Part shown: positions 45,988 through 57,703 of the stretch, one piece after another
How the letters are laid out: each line of letters opens with the position of its first letter
Position numbering within the stretch: the first letter of the stretch is position 1
NCBI GenBank assembly: GCA_009760855.2
Contig: WPIO01000176.1
Location: 317,501 to 381,500 of the forward strand
DNA length: 64,000 nucleotides
From: Cristatella mucedo
Taxonomy: Eukaryota; Bryozoa; Phylactolaemata; Cristatellidae
Direction of reading: 5' to 3'
The notes under the pieces: model-generated
The model's input: only the letters and a program-made list of their open reading frames with translations
What the model was told of the DNA's origin: nothing
Database searches by the model: none
Translations under genes and position numbers: made by a program

Positions 45988-46062
45988 TAGATTATGAACA
46001 TAGCCGGTCCCTAATCATTAAAATTCAAGAACCGTAAATAATTTTTTGGCGGTCATAATCTG
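45988..46062 (-). mobile_element. Palindromic MITE-like repeat, copy C (ends clear)
   Basis: AGATTATGA near 45989 and TCATAATCT near 46053 form short terminal inverted repeats around the core GGTCCCT...AAGAACC (46006-46033). A more decayed relative may lie at 46405-46475. Confidence 0.65.
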
Positions 46063-46069
46063 GCTAATT

Positions 46070-46785
46070 TAGCCTCGCAAAGTTTCAAGAGTGACGTCAG
46101 CGATGTTAAACCTTGTATCGCTGCTAGCTACTGATAGGTGCTGCAGCCACGCACGCAGCCGTGCCGACAGTAGCAGGAACGCAATAGTGACGACGAGCGC
46201 TCGTGCCTTGTCGTATCAAGTCCTTATCCATAACGTAGACAAGTCTGATAGACAACAGCGGACGGTTACAGGAGTTTAAAAGCGGCCACGACGTACACCA
46301 ACGGCCCTGTGACCTAGTGCTCAAATCAGCTCCAATGCCAATACCCCGAGTCTCGAATGCTGACTGCCCGACCATTTCGCGGCGCCGGCATTTTATACGG
46401 GCTCGACAATAAATTCTCATAAAATCGTACAATCGCGAATAATAATTATCCGCCACAATCCGGCTGATTTAGCCGGTGCAGCCGTCTCACTGGCACCGCT
46501 CCGCGGATATCAGGTACGCGTGCCCGCGAACAAGCACGCGACAGACATTAGCGGCTCAGATTCTGAACATGCCGAACGTAAAATCAGCTCATAAACTGAC
46601 GTCGCGCTACGGCTCCTACAAATGGAGTACGTGGAGAAAACTTCGCCAACTGCTTAATAGTACCATGGCGACCATTATGAGGGCAGCAGTCACCCTAATC
46701 TCAGTTTAACTTTTAACCGGATAAAATACAAAAACCCGCGATAAGGTTTCTTAAGTACAATACTTTGATGTAAAACCATAAGTGG
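46070..46785. other. No supported gene
   Basis: A 110-codon minus frame (46124-46456) lacks a domain and overlaps the probable MITE relative. Confidence 0.35.
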
Positions 46786-46787
46786 TA

Positions 46788-46905
46788 TTATCAATACTAA
46801 TAGTGTCAACTGTACATTTTTAAAGCACCCTCTGAGACCTTAATTTCTTTCCAGGCATTTTACATATGATGCAAGGGAAGCATGTCAGTACGGTGATTTA
46901 AAACG
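46788..46905 (-). mobile_element. Degraded LINE 3' tail
   Basis: AGCACCCTCTGAGACCTTAA...TTTACATATGATGCAAGGG matches the family hairpin and adjoining 3' UTR. Confidence 0.65.
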
Positions 46906-46909
46906 TGCG

Positions 46910-47510
46910 TGAACCGATTCGACCACCATTGTTTTGATAAATCCACGCCCAACGGCTCGTAGATCACCCCAGACGGAAAGCCGCTCGACTGTTATGCACA
47001 AAAATGGCCGCTAGTTGATTTCCAGAGTTTGCCGGGAGGGTCGGCCCATTCATCGTATAGGTCGAGGGAACGGCACGGAACGTTTTAGTTCTAGCCCATC
47101 TGGCTACCCACCTGGAGCGACCCTCTTGGACTTCCTGCTTCCTGAAGCGTGCCAAAGACGAGCACTCGTGTTGCTGCAGGCTTTTTTCTTTTAGACCCGT
47201 CCCGCCCGTAAATGTGTGGCGGCAGAGACTTAACAAAAATAGCAGCCTCATCCTGAAGTGTCTATACTGATTCGGCACGCCGACAAAAGGGAACGCTCGG
47301 AAGCGTTCTTCGGCGCCTCTACATAAATTGATATTCAACGCATTTATTGAGAGTCCCTGTCTCATATCAACCTCAATCAGCGCTAGCGGAGCTCCGCGTA
47401 CAAACCTCTTCTTCAGACTCCGCGTGCGCCTCTACCGGATGTTTCCGTGTGAAGAGCTTTCGGGGGCTCCCGCAGGTCCATAGAGTCTTCTAGCGCCGTC
47501 TATAAGTTTG
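46910..47510. other. No supported gene
   Basis: The 133-codon minus frame at 46964-47365 has no recognised domain. Confidence 0.35.
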
Positions 47511-47515
47511 ACTTT

Positions 47516-47976
<461 letters not shown>

Positions 47977-48026
47977 AGAGCAGCCCGATTCGCGCAGTAA
48001 ACTCGCGCCGCCCTACGACTCTTTAT

Positions 48027-48185
48027 GGCTCACTATGTAAGGCGGTTACTGTTTACGACCTCGGTCTTGAGGTCGTGGGTTCGAATCCTATGATGGGCGA
48101 TCATTTATCGCTGCTGCTAGTGGCGGTGATAGCCATAAAGGCTCTTCTGTCGCTATAAAAATGAGGCTCTTAAATCGGCTAGTAC
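48027..48185 (+). mobile_element. tRNA-derived SINE, family 1
   Basis: GGCTCACTATGTAAGGCGG head, perfect GGTTCGAATCC box B, full body to GGCTCTTAAATCGGCTAGTA. Confidence 0.85.
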
Positions 48186-48369
48186 TTCTTTTATACGCAT
48201 CCATCTTTGAACTTGCATTCCTAGATCTAGCAGCTAGCCGAAAGCTTGCTGCTAGACAGGCTTTCTTACACCTGTCTGATGAGAATTGATAATAACAACA
48301 GTTAAGGTAATAGTAGTATTTGAAATAAAAATGTACATTGCTGCTTGATAGAAATTAATCTCTTTACAA

Positions 48370-48497
48370 GAACCTGTGCGGTGGCGATAGCCGTTACTAA
48401 GACTCTTCTGCCGCTATACCCTTGAGGTTGCTAAATCAGCTAATGAATTGGTATGACCTGTAACAGCACTCATATGCCTATCCGTGGACAGCCATTG
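48370..48497 (+). repeat. SINE body plus flank, direct repeat copy 1
   Basis: The family 1 SINE body without its tRNA head, plus about 60 bp of further sequence, nearly identical to 50043-50166. Confidence 0.8.
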
Positions 48498-48499
48498 CA

Positions 48500-48770
48500 G
48501 GCATAAGTCAAGAAAGGACAACTCACACGAACCGAGCAAATACTGTAAGGAACAAAGACGATGGATTTTTGTTAGCTCTTTTTAATGTCACAAAGTTAGG
48601 GGATGTCGCTAAGTGAGTCGAAGTCAGATTCCATGCTCTGAGAGCATAAAAATTTAAGGCAAAAAGTTGCCAAATCTTTGGAGCTCCACTAAAATCAGGA
48701 ATTACCTTTATAAAAAATAATGGCCCCTCTCTGGAACAGACCTTGAGCGTGCACACCTAATGTGCGCCGC
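48500..48770 (-). mobile_element. Diverged LINE C-terminus
   Basis: The minus frame contains FYALRAWNLTSTHLATSPNF followed by VTLKR, matching SYAPKAWNSLPTCVTSPDLTTFKKK of the better copies. Confidence 0.65.
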
Positions 48771-49110
48771 TTTAGCAGCCTTTTTAGCTCAGTATACAAT
48801 AATTGGCAACTTTTCGATATGGAAACACATTCAAGCTTCAGACAGAAGGCGCGCCACCCAACCACGCCCTATGAGTCGCTCTTTGCTTCTTAGAACCACA
48901 CCCAGGAGGTATGTTAGTTACCCGGAAGTCGTTCTCGAGCATCCGATTGGTTGGGGAAAAGTAGGTATTCTCGGAAAAATGACGGGACATGACCTTGGCC
49001 TTGAACTAGAGGGGATCACTTTTTTTAAGTCGGTCACCGCTAACAGCCTAACCAGGGTTTCGCAATGGTCGACAAGTCTCGACCTCAAAAAGAAAGTGGC
49101 ACAGCTTTAG
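48760..49110 (+). CDS. 116-codon ORF, doubtful
   Basis: ATG-initiated frame between a LINE fossil and the CTG array; ordinary composition, no recognised domain, no splice signals. More likely chance than gene. Confidence 0.15.
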   Translation: MCAALAAFLAQYTIIGNFSIWKHIQASDRRRATQPRPMSRSLLLRTTPRRYVSYPEVVLEHPIGWGKVGILGKMTGHDLGLELEGITFFKSVTANSLTRVSQWSTSLDLKKKVAQL

Positions 49111-49197
49111 AGCGTCCACCATGAATATCTCTCGGAGAGGCTCGCTGTTTCCTTTGGAATCTTGTTATTTTAGCTCTGCTTTGTATTAGAGTGGCTC

Positions 49198-49401
<204 letters not shown>

Positions 49402-49529
49402 ATGATTCCTAAAACTCGAAAGGTGCAGCTCAAGTCTTTTCTTGACATATCTTGTACAAAGAAGTGAGACCGAAAGCTGAGACCGAGGTGAGCACCCTTT
49501 GGCAAACTTCTTTAGAGCTGAAGTGCTAT

Positions 49530-49660
49530 CTCAGGTTGTGTCGTAATGCCTTTGGTAGTTAGCTCCATGTTTTAGGAGCATACGAACCGAATGCTTTTCA
49601 TAGGTCTCTAAAGTATGGGCTGCGTTTACACCGGCCAACGTTCGGACTCGATACAATCTT
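49530..49660 (-). mobile_element. Very diverged LINE C-terminus
   Basis: TAGCTCCATGTTTTAGGAGC and CATACGAACCGAATGC match the family phrase TTCCAGGCTTTGGGAGCATACGAACTAAATGC. Confidence 0.5.
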
Positions 49661-49971
49661 GAGGTTCTATATCTGGTGGTCACGTCATCAGTTTTCACTA
49701 GTTAGAGGGGGACTGATGGCAGAAGGGAAGGATACGAGTCTCGAAGGCGGGCTCAAAGAATTAGCCGGGTGGTCTGCTTCTTGGCTGTAGATCGGTTACT
49801 TAGGATGCAGCCGACCAATCGGGAACAAGCACAAACAAAGTAACTTGGACGATGCTCTCATTGACGCGTTGTGCGGGGAAACCAATCAGTTGGACTGTAC
49901 TTATGAATATGTATTTATTAATATTGATATTATTTTTACATAATTGGCCTTAGCTTTTTTGTTTGGCCCTA

Positions 49972-50166
49972 ATGGCACAGGAGGTGCAGGTGTTTGCTCT
50001 TCACGACCAAAGGTTGTTGGTTTGAATCCTGCTGTGGGCGATCCTGTGCGGTGGCGATAGCCGTTACTAAGACTCTTCTGCCGCTATACCCTCGAGGTTG
50101 TTAATCAGCTAATGAATTGGTATGACCTGTAACAGCACTCATATGCCTATCCGCGGACAGCCATTC
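49972..50166 (+). mobile_element. tRNA-derived SINE, family 1, with shared 3' flank
   Basis: Decayed head (GGCACAGGAGGTGCAGG; box B GGTTTGAATCC) and a body. From 50043 it is nearly identical to 48370-48497, including sequence beyond the usual SINE end. Confidence 0.75.
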
Positions 50167-50547
50167 CCAATTTTTGTATGCACTATCAAGCTTGCACTTG
50201 TCTGTGCTTGCTAGTTTAATGTCTGGGGTCTCCTATAGGCCATCTGGGCGAGAGAGTATATTGTGCTTACTCATCGGAGCAAACTCATGCAGAACATCAG
50301 CTAGTGCTGCGTTGCAGAGCTTTACCAGTCCAGCGAGGGTAGGTCCAACAAAAAAGTTGGCGAGGAAGGTATTTTGTGTGTGTGGACAATATCAATGCTG
50401 AGATTTTAAGATAGCTAGATTCGCAGATAACTTTTGACACCAGATATGACCCCTGCAACCCAGACTGAATGAGATCCGCTAATGTCGGATGAGCTGAATT
50501 CTACTCTTGGCTAGCGCAAGAGTTGAAAATGCAATCGCGCGAGATAT

Positions 50548-50934
50548 TTGCTTGAGTTAATGATCTTTTTCGCGAGCGAGGCCACGTTTTTGCCAAAACA
50601 AGAGGGCACAAAATCGGCCAGTGTAAGAATTCGGCACGTAGGAGTCACTCGGCTCGGTCTTGAAAAAAATACATGCAAAAATATCCCAGCTTACCGACAA
50701 AAGAAAGCTTCCTGGCCTCTGGCAGAAATCGGGACGAGAGTAGAAAAACGCATCCGCAACGAAGATGCGCGTGTTGGCGCTAGGATACGCTACTGGCACC
50801 GTTGCCAGCTCACTGAGCTGCCGTCGGTGCGAATGCAGCGACGATTAAAATCTCAACGTTGTTTGATCTGCTGCCCTCGCAGCAAATGTCGAACCGTTTG
50901 GTGCGATAATATGCAGCTCTTCGTACGAGATTAA
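50548..50934 (+). CDS. 128-codon ORF, unknown
   Basis: Basic frame ending RCLICCPRSKCRTVWCDNMQ and a short tail. The terminal Cys pattern faintly recalls the zinc-binding end of piggyBac-type transposases, but the second Cys pair is incomplete and no DDE region is visible. Could be a transposase fossil or chance. Confidence 0.2.
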   Translation: MLELMIFFASEATFLPKQEGTKSASVRIRHVGVTRLGLEKNTCKNIPAYRQKKASWPLAEIGTRVEKRIRNEDARVGARIRYWHRCQLTELPSVRMQRRLKSQRCLICCPRSKCRTVWCDNMQLFVRD

Positions 50935-50949
50935 AGACGCTGACGGCCT

Positions 50950-51075
50950 TGGCCTTGGCTCAGGGGTCAGGGTGCTCGTCTTTACCGACCGAGGTCGCTG
51001 GCTCGAGCCCTGCGGCAGATGTAAAGCGCCGAGATAGAGATCAAGTTCTCTTTGGCTGCTATACAATATGAATTG
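50950..51075 (+). mobile_element. tRNA-derived SINE, family 2 (LINE-tailed)
   Basis: GGCCTTGGCTCAGGGGTCAG head, GGCTCGAGCCC box B, then ATGTAAAGCGCCGAGATAGA and the shared hairpin, ending ATGAATTGC. Confidence 0.75.
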
Positions 51076-51089
51076 CATTAGCATTTGTA

Positions 51090-51890
51090 TTCAACAGAGC
51101 AAACGGGGTGACGTGAGCCGATAGGTCAACGCGAATGCCAGGCGAAGCACTGATGGCAGGCCAGAGGAAGCAACACGGAGGCGAGGTGGAAAGTCGCAGC
51201 CGGTGGTCGCCATCTGGGTCTCGAGACGGTTCGACGCGATTAAGCGAGCAGTGGCCGCGGCGGCCGAGCAATGAAACAGGTGCACTTTTCGACGATCGCC
51301 CAGCGTCGACGATAGCAGCGATCGAGCGGCGGCGAAAGCACAATCGCGACTGGCGGCGATTGGCTGATCAGCTAAGCAGCGACGGGCGGCGACGGAGATG
51401 CGGCGGCCGGCGACAAAGGACCGTCCGCCCTCTGCGCGATATCTCCGGCGGTTGAAAATCGGCCTCAACCTCAGACGTCGCGCGCTGACCTGACATCGCG
51501 CAGCGACGGCAACGGCCGGAGCGCGGTCGAGTGCACTGCAACGGCAGCTCGGCGTGCCCTGGCGCCGCCGACGTTTCTGCGATCGTTTCGCCGACGTTTC
51601 GACGACGACGTTTCGACGTTTCGCCGACGTTTCTACGATCGGCGAAACTCTCGCGCTCTGCCGCCCTCCGCGTCGGCCGGCGCGGAGGGCGGTCGAAATC
51701 CGTCGTAGCCGGCTTAGCTTAGCAGAGTCTCGCATATCGGAGCGAGCCCTGAAACTGCAGCCCGAGCCCGCCTCCTTGCGACTAGCATCCACCCCTCCCC
51801 CCCCCCGCTCGATCGCCCGTTTACATTAGCGTATTTTTACGTTTGTGCTTCCGTCAGACTCGCTACAGCTGCTAGCACAACGTAGTTTCG
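51090..51890. other. CpG-rich block
   Basis: Arg-rich open frames on both strands (233 codons minus at 51091-51792) reflect composition. Local GACGTTTCGACG-type repeats occur at 51566-51650. Confidence 0.4.
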
Positions 51891-51897
51891 GCAATCA

Positions 51898-51898
51898 T

Positions 51899-51969
<71 letters not shown>

Positions 51970-51970
51970 G
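51898..51970. repeat. (CCG)n microsatellite
   Basis: About 23 pure CCG units. Confidence 0.97.
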
Positions 51971-52251
51971 GAGTTGGTGGCGCCCTAGCATGAACTAATT
52001 GTCGTAAATGGGACGACGCCGTTCACCCTGGGGGCGGGGGGGGGAGGGTGGCGGCGGCGGACGCAAGAGTGGTACTTTTGAGCTACTGAAGCGGGCGCTG
52101 GAAACCGCTCGCAAACAAGGGGCGAGAAAAACCAACAGCGAGGCGCCCGGCCTGCACGACGACTGCCGAGCCTCTCGTGGTTTCTTCTGACACCAGAGAC
52201 CGCTCGTGGAAAAAATATTTCTTATTTAATTATTTAAAAAATATTAGCTTA

Positions 52252-52415
52252 TATTAACAGCCTCCTCTGTATAGCTGCGGCAGAAAAAACTCCACCGGCT
52301 ACCACCGCCGCTTGCAGCTGGCAATACAGGATTGCCCACTGTGGGATTCGAACCCACGACCTCGGTCGCACGACGAGCGAGCACCTTACTTCCTGGGCTA
52401 TCGCAGCCCTCGGGT
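52252..52415 (-). mobile_element. tRNA-derived SINE, family 1
   Basis: Reverse complement: GGGCTGCGATAGCCCAGGA head, perfect GGTTCGAATCC box B and the family body to AGGCTGTTAATA. Confidence 0.85.
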
Positions 52416-52557
52416 GCTAGCATTGAGCGCTGCGCCGAGTCTCCGAATAGCAGAAACAGCGGCACCACTCGAAAGTAGTGCCCACGCACTCATAGATACC
52501 GTGGATGAGTTCCGGTACCGTGTCTTCCGGGCCGACGACTGGTGGCGAGAGCTGATA

Positions 52558-52632
52558 ACAGTAGTAATAATAATAAAAATAATACACTTGATAAAGCACC
52601 CTCGGAGAAATACATTTGCTGCAAAGGAAACA
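52558..52632 (-). mobile_element. LINE 3' tail, internally deleted
   Basis: AAT-rich end, GATAAAGCACCCTCGGAGAA joined to TACATTTGCTGCAAAGG. Confidence 0.7.
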
Positions 52633-52827
52633 TTATTCGCTCGTGCGTACCTGAGCAGCCAGTAAGCGCAGGGGCATTCCGGCTGCAAGCTCGACTGAGG
52701 CTTTGATTTTGCGAAAGAAAATCGGAGAATTTGATTTCGCGATTTTGATTCCGCGAAAATCGAAGAACTTGATTTCGCGAAAGAAAATTACCGGAGAGCG
52801 GAGCTTAGCAACCGCGAGGGTCCTACA

Positions 52828-52965
52828 CTAGGTAAGGTGGTTGCTTTTCACGACCTCGGTCTCGAGATCGTGCGTTAGAGTTGCCCAGTGCACAAATGGC
52901 GATGGTAGCCGTCAAGGCTCTTCTGCCGCTCTACAAAAAGAGGCTGTTAAATCGGCTAGTATTTT
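52828..52965 (+). mobile_element. tRNA-derived SINE, family 1 (box B mutated)
   Basis: CTAGGTAAGGTGGTTGCTTT head, then GCGTTAGAGTTGCCC in place of box B, then the intact body. Confidence 0.75.
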
Positions 52966-53202
52966 TCCTTTATTCTCTTAGCCCGCCAGCGCGCCGAGAG
53001 TTTCACGACGGCAGTGGCAACCCAGAGCGGTATAGCGAATGTACGTACTAATGCCTGCTATGAGATCACGCTCGTCGCGTCAATACGAGACGACGACGAC
53101 GACGCACGATTTCGCCCAACTAACCAGCGTACGCCAGCGGCCGCTAAAAGGGGGTGCGGTCAGCTAACGCCTCCTAGTGGTGCCGATTATAATAGATATA
53201 AG

Positions 53203-53420
53203 TAATAATAATAATACACTTGTATAGCCCCCTCGAAGAACTTAATCTCTTTTTAGGCACTACGCATGCTGCATGTAAAGCATTACAAAATTAAATTATT
53301 GGCAGTAGCATGCGCTAGCAGCGTGCATACTGGAAGCCGGGGCGTGCACGCGAAGGACGTATCGCAAAGACCCACTAAATGCTGTCATAAACATGCAACC
53401 GAGTCAAGTCATGTAACAGA
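53203..53420 (-). mobile_element. LINE 3' end, variant subfamily
   Basis: Shares TAGCCCCCTCGAAGAACTTA, a CATGC-rich 3' UTR and AAAGACCCACTAAATGCTGT with 57098-57320, distinct from the main subfamily. Confidence 0.65.
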
Positions 53421-53607
53421 TATCCCAAGAGTTTCTTAAAGAACGTTGATGACACCTCACCGGTACCGATGACCACGAGGCACTGTAGCGGTAGACTCCT
53501 TAAAGGCTAACGTGTCTGCGTGAGGCCACGAGAAAACCTGCCGGTATTGCAGGGTGGCTTTGCGAGTGATGGCTCGAAGTCGTGCCTATGTTGGACGTAT
53601 CGTCGGA

Positions 53608-53773
53608 GAGAGGGAGAGAGAGAGGGAGAGAGAGAGAAAAAGAGAGAGAGAGAGGGAGAGAGAGAGAGAGAGGGAGAGAGAGAGGGAGAGACAGAGAGAG
53701 ACAGAGAGAGACAGAGAGACAGAGACAGAGAGACAGAGACAGAGAGACAGAGAGACAGAGAGACAGAGAGACC
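53608..53773. repeat. (GA)n / (GACA)n microsatellite
   Basis: Homopurine-biased GA tract grading into GAGACAGA units. Confidence 0.95.
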
Positions 53774-53839
53774 GAGGGTGCGGACTGCAGCCCTGCTAGA
53801 CACATATGGTCAGAGCGGCATAACAGTAGTACAGCTCAT

Positions 53840-54201
<362 letters not shown>

Positions 54202-54532
54202 TCACTCCGCCTGGAGCTGCCGCACGGCCTCCGCAAGCACGAAACTTCAGCCGTGAATGCTCCGGCGAAAGACGCTAATTCAATGAGGCCACACTTGCGT
54301 ATTAGCGGCACGCACGCACTCGGGCCGACAAGCCATCTTAAAATCTTACTTATATCCTCATCAAATGATATGTTGTAAAGTAAAATATCAGAGCACGAAC
54401 ACCAAAGCACAAAACCACACCGTTATATACTAAATCCCCGTCAAACAAAAGATAAGGCAGTAAAGTAACATCAAAAGATTCGGACAGCGACTGACATCAA
54501 AGCACGAACAATGGAGCACAACTATAAGTACA

Positions 54533-54700
54533 GATGTAACTCATTTGCATAGCGGCCCAAGAGAACGGTATCTCAATCCGTGCGCTTCGCATACATGCCG
54601 CGGCGCTCTAGCCCACGACCTCGATCGTAAAGGTGAGCACGTTAACCTCGATCGTTAAAGACGCGTGCACAGTAGCCCCTGGGCCAAACCAGGGCGGCGG
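54533..54700 (-). mobile_element. tRNA-derived SINE, family 2 (diverged, head duplicated)
   Basis: CGGCCCAAGAGAACGGTATC tail, TAGCCCACGACCTCGATCG box region; CTCGATCGT...AAAG appears twice. Confidence 0.6.
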
Positions 54701-55202
54701 AGCCATTAGTGCAGCGGAGCCATTAGGGCAGCAGTTTTGAGGCAGAATCGGTATCTCGCTTCCGGTATACGCCGGAAGTGGACGACGCCCAGTCACTCGC
54801 ACAGCACGGTAGACAGGGTGACCTTGACCGCTCCAACAGCTCCGTGTGCGAACGATCGCCGCGCTCAGCCGCACAGCGGGGAGTTCGCCCCGCTACCGCT
54901 GCTGCTGTAATTCCAATACCGGAAAGCTCGACCTCGAGCTACGCGTCGTAGAGCCACTTCAAGCCGCCGTCATTTGGCTGCGATCGCCAGTACCCGCACC
55001 AGTCGCTGCGCGGCGAGCAGCGAGCCGCATTCGCGAACGCTCTTTGGCGCGCCGCTGTCTCGAAGCCCAGGAAGTTCAGCGCCAGCGGCGGCGGCGGCGC
55101 GTCTTCCCGGACGCGCGACCACGCGAAAGCCGAGCGAGGGCGGCCGGAAATAGAGAAAATCGCGCCAGAATATATATAATATATATATATATGTACATAT
55201 AT

Positions 55203-55345
55203 ATAATTCATTTATATAGCGCCCCAAGAGAACTTAATCTCTATTCAGGCGCTTCACATATGCCTCGGGGCTCGAGCCCACGACCTCAGTCAGACCTTGG
55301 TCGGAGCGAGCACCTTAACCGCTAGACCAAACCAGCTCGGCATAA
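55203..55345 (-). mobile_element. tRNA-derived SINE, family 2, dimer unit 1
   Basis: Read on minus: GCCGAGCTGGTTTGGTCTAG head (box A), GGGCTCGAGCC box B, ATGTGAAGCGCC...GGGGCGCTATATAAATGAAT tail. Confidence 0.9.
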
Positions 55346-55497
55346 ATAAATAAATAAATAATTCATTTATATAGCGCCCAAAGAGAACTTAATCTCTATT
55401 CAGGCGCTTTACATATGCCTCGGGGCTCGAGCCCACGACCTCAGTCGGACCTCGGTCGGGGCGAGCACCTTAACCGCTAGACCAAACCAGCTCGGCA
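55346..55497 (-). mobile_element. tRNA-derived SINE, family 2, dimer unit 2
   Basis: About 95% identical to unit 1, head-to-tail with it, and separated by an (AAAT)n tract. Confidence 0.9.
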
Positions 55498-55499
55498 TA

Positions 55500-56070
55500 G
55501 CAGCAGAACCCGTCGCCGCCGTTGGAGCAGTTAGCGGCGCGCGTCCGGACGTGCGAAAGGGGTGCGCGCGCCGAGACTGTGCGCGAGTGAGTCATCTAAC
55601 TTCGACGTCGTCGTGGAGTTGGACGTGGCGAGACGGGAACGCCGCAGCGACGGACTGACCAACCGACCGACCGGGGGCGGAAGTTCCAAGGCGGAAGTTT
55701 CAGTGCCCGCGCCTTCGCAGGCTGCCGAGCGAGGCGCCAGCGAGCCGCTCGAGGCCCGAATTTCAGGCCGCGAGCGCCGCGCGCTCCGCCCCCCCCCATC
55801 GGCTCCACCACAATCAGCTGTCGGCTGTCGGATTATGGTGTTTATTGAGCAATCTCGACGGGGGAGGGAAGCGATGCCCGCCCTGTGCCCATACCTTACG
55901 TGTCCCCCGTTGACGGAGCTCCGCGCGATCCGCTGCCGCCGCCGCTCCGCGTTTGAGCGGCGAGGACGCTTTCGCCTCAAACGCCCTCGAACGCCCATCT
56001 ACTGTCCATGGTCCCTAGGCAGGCTCGTCTCTCGTCGCCGCTGCTATGCTTTGCTAAGATGCTAGCTCGA
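55500..56070. other. CpG-rich block, possible promoter or first exon
   Basis: Open on both strands (55562-56065 plus, 55531-55998 minus) through composition; no splice or domain support. Confidence 0.3.
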
Positions 56071-56072
56071 TG

Positions 56073-56220
56073 TACTGTATCTCCGTCTGTAACTCCACAG
56101 AACCATAAAGACTATGTGGGTGTTTCGCGCGTGCGTTCGTGTACAATTTAACGTTTTCCCACTAGCCGTTAGACTTCGTGCAGTGACGGTCAAGAGAGTC
56201 TCGCAGATGGGGAGCGCGGC
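56073..56220 (+). repeat. Dispersed repeat D, copy 3
   Basis: Shares the CTCCGTCTGTAACTC end and the following CATAAAG..TGTGGG segment with copy 1, then diverges. Confidence 0.6.
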
Positions 56221-56221
56221 A

Positions 56222-56545
56222 TTAATAATAACAATAGTAATAATATTAGCACACTTGATAAAGCGCCCTCAGAGATCTTAATCTCTTTCTAAGCGCTTTA
56301 TATTTGTTGCAAAGGAAAAACGATTGAATGGTGAGTGGTATCGTGCTTGATAAAGTACAAGAATAGCATGGTTAGAGGTGACATGCACAGGGTCAGCATG
56401 CAAGTGTGGTTAGTGGCAGCATGCACAGTACTAGCATGCATAAACACACAAAGAACGAATCACATGGATCCACTAAATGCTGTCATAAATAGGTGCGTTT
56501 TAATTTCTTTTTAAATGTGGTCAAGTCAGGGGTTGTCGTGACGTC
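56222..56545 (-). mobile_element. L2-like LINE 3' end fragment
   Basis: AAT-rich end, hairpin and the complete 3' UTR to GTGGTCAAGTCAGGGG, where it is truncated. Confidence 0.8.
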
Positions 56546-56549
56546 CCTG

Positions 56550-57095
56550 AAGGGTCTAGCGAAAATGTGATCGCTGCGTGAATGCTGCACTATTGACCTG
56601 CGAGAGATCCTGAATGCGAAACCTTGCTTGAAGCTTCAAGTAGTGCTGCTTTATAAAGAGACGAATCAACTGAAAGTTAGTGAGAGGTATATTTATAGAC
56701 GATGGATACATCTACCGATTGTTGGACGAGATAGATAGATAGCGAGAGACTTTGGCGAGCGCAGAGCGACGGGAATCCAATGAATTGGCATCAGCTACAA
56801 AGATGCGAGAATCGAGACCTCGCTTCAGCAGTAGATGCATGAAAAAACGGCGCGAGTTGCGTTATGCAAACCCGAAGCTTGCAGCGCAAGGACTTTTTGC
56901 AAAGCAGTGACTAAAGCAACTCGACTAGACCGACGGTGTTTTGCGTGACATGCATGTCTTCAGATCAAACGAGAAAGGTTTGTGAGATTCTGGATGCTGA
57001 GTACATGCGATGATGTGAATTACTGAGAGTAAAACTCTCGTCGTTGACGACAGGCCACGTTGCGACGGCAAGGCTTCCTACTCGGAGGCTAAAAA
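56550..57095. other. No supported feature
   Basis: No ORF, repeat or splice pair that I can defend. Confidence 0.4.
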
Positions 57096-57097
57096 TG

Positions 57098-57320
57098 AAT
57101 AAATAATAATAATACATTTGCATAGCGTCCTTAGAGAACTGGACCTCTTTCTTGGCACTTTACGGATGCTGTATAGAAAGCGTTTCCAAATGATAGGTAG
57201 AAACATTCGCAAGCAGCAGCTACACAGTGTATGCAGGCACGTGCACACGAAAGACGGATTGCAAAGACCCACCGAATGCTGCAATAAATAGCTGCGTTTT
57301 AAGCTTCTTTTTTAAATATT
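57098..57320 (-). mobile_element. LINE 3' end, variant subfamily
   Basis: Same variant words as 53203-53420 (TAGCGTCCTTAGAGAACT, CAAAGACCCACCGAATGCTG). Confidence 0.65.
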
Positions 57321-57421
57321 CAAAGACCGACCAAATGCTGTGGGTCTTTGGCGCTTGTCATCGGCGCTCTCTGCGTCGCAAGGGGTAGCGAGAGAGAGAG
57401 AGAGAGAGCCCCAATGACAAG

Positions 57422-57703
57422 ATGGCGCCAAGAGCTTTGGCCGAAGTGCATTCCGCCTTTAACGATGGCCGGAAGAACGAAGACGTGTGTACGCACAGCC
57501 GCGCGATCGTCGAGAAATGTGATACATTTGCTGCGGATTTGGGCCACGAGTCGGGGGTGGAGCCGGGCTGGGTGAGGCAGGCGACTCGAAAGGGCCTAGC
57601 GCATTCCTTCGATAAGGCAAAACCAGCGGCGCAGCCGACGAAGCTCAAGCAAAAAGCTTGGTGCACACGAATTTTCCTAACCGCTCAAGGAAAGCTCAAA
57701 TAA
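57422..57703 (+). CDS. 93-codon ORF with poly(A) signal at its stop
   Basis: The start CAAGATGGCG is a fair Kozak context, just after a short GA microsatellite (57387-57410). The product is basic, with balanced composition (NEDVCTHSRAIVEKC, CDTFAADLGHESG). AATAAA at 57699-57704 overlaps the TAA stop, so if transcribed the 3' UTR would be very short. No family is recognised. A minus-strand frame overlaps. Single-exon gene, retrocopy or chance. Confidence 0.3.
   Translation: MAPRALAEVHSAFNDGRKNEDVCTHSRAIVEKCDTFAADLGHESGVEPGWVRQATRKGLAHSFDKAKPAAQPTKLKQKAWCTRIFLTAQGKLK

Noticed and set aside
51091-51792. 233-codon minus-strand ORF
   Set aside because: Arg/Ser/Ala-rich reading of CpG-dense sequence. 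All frames are long there, and there is no splice or domain evidence.
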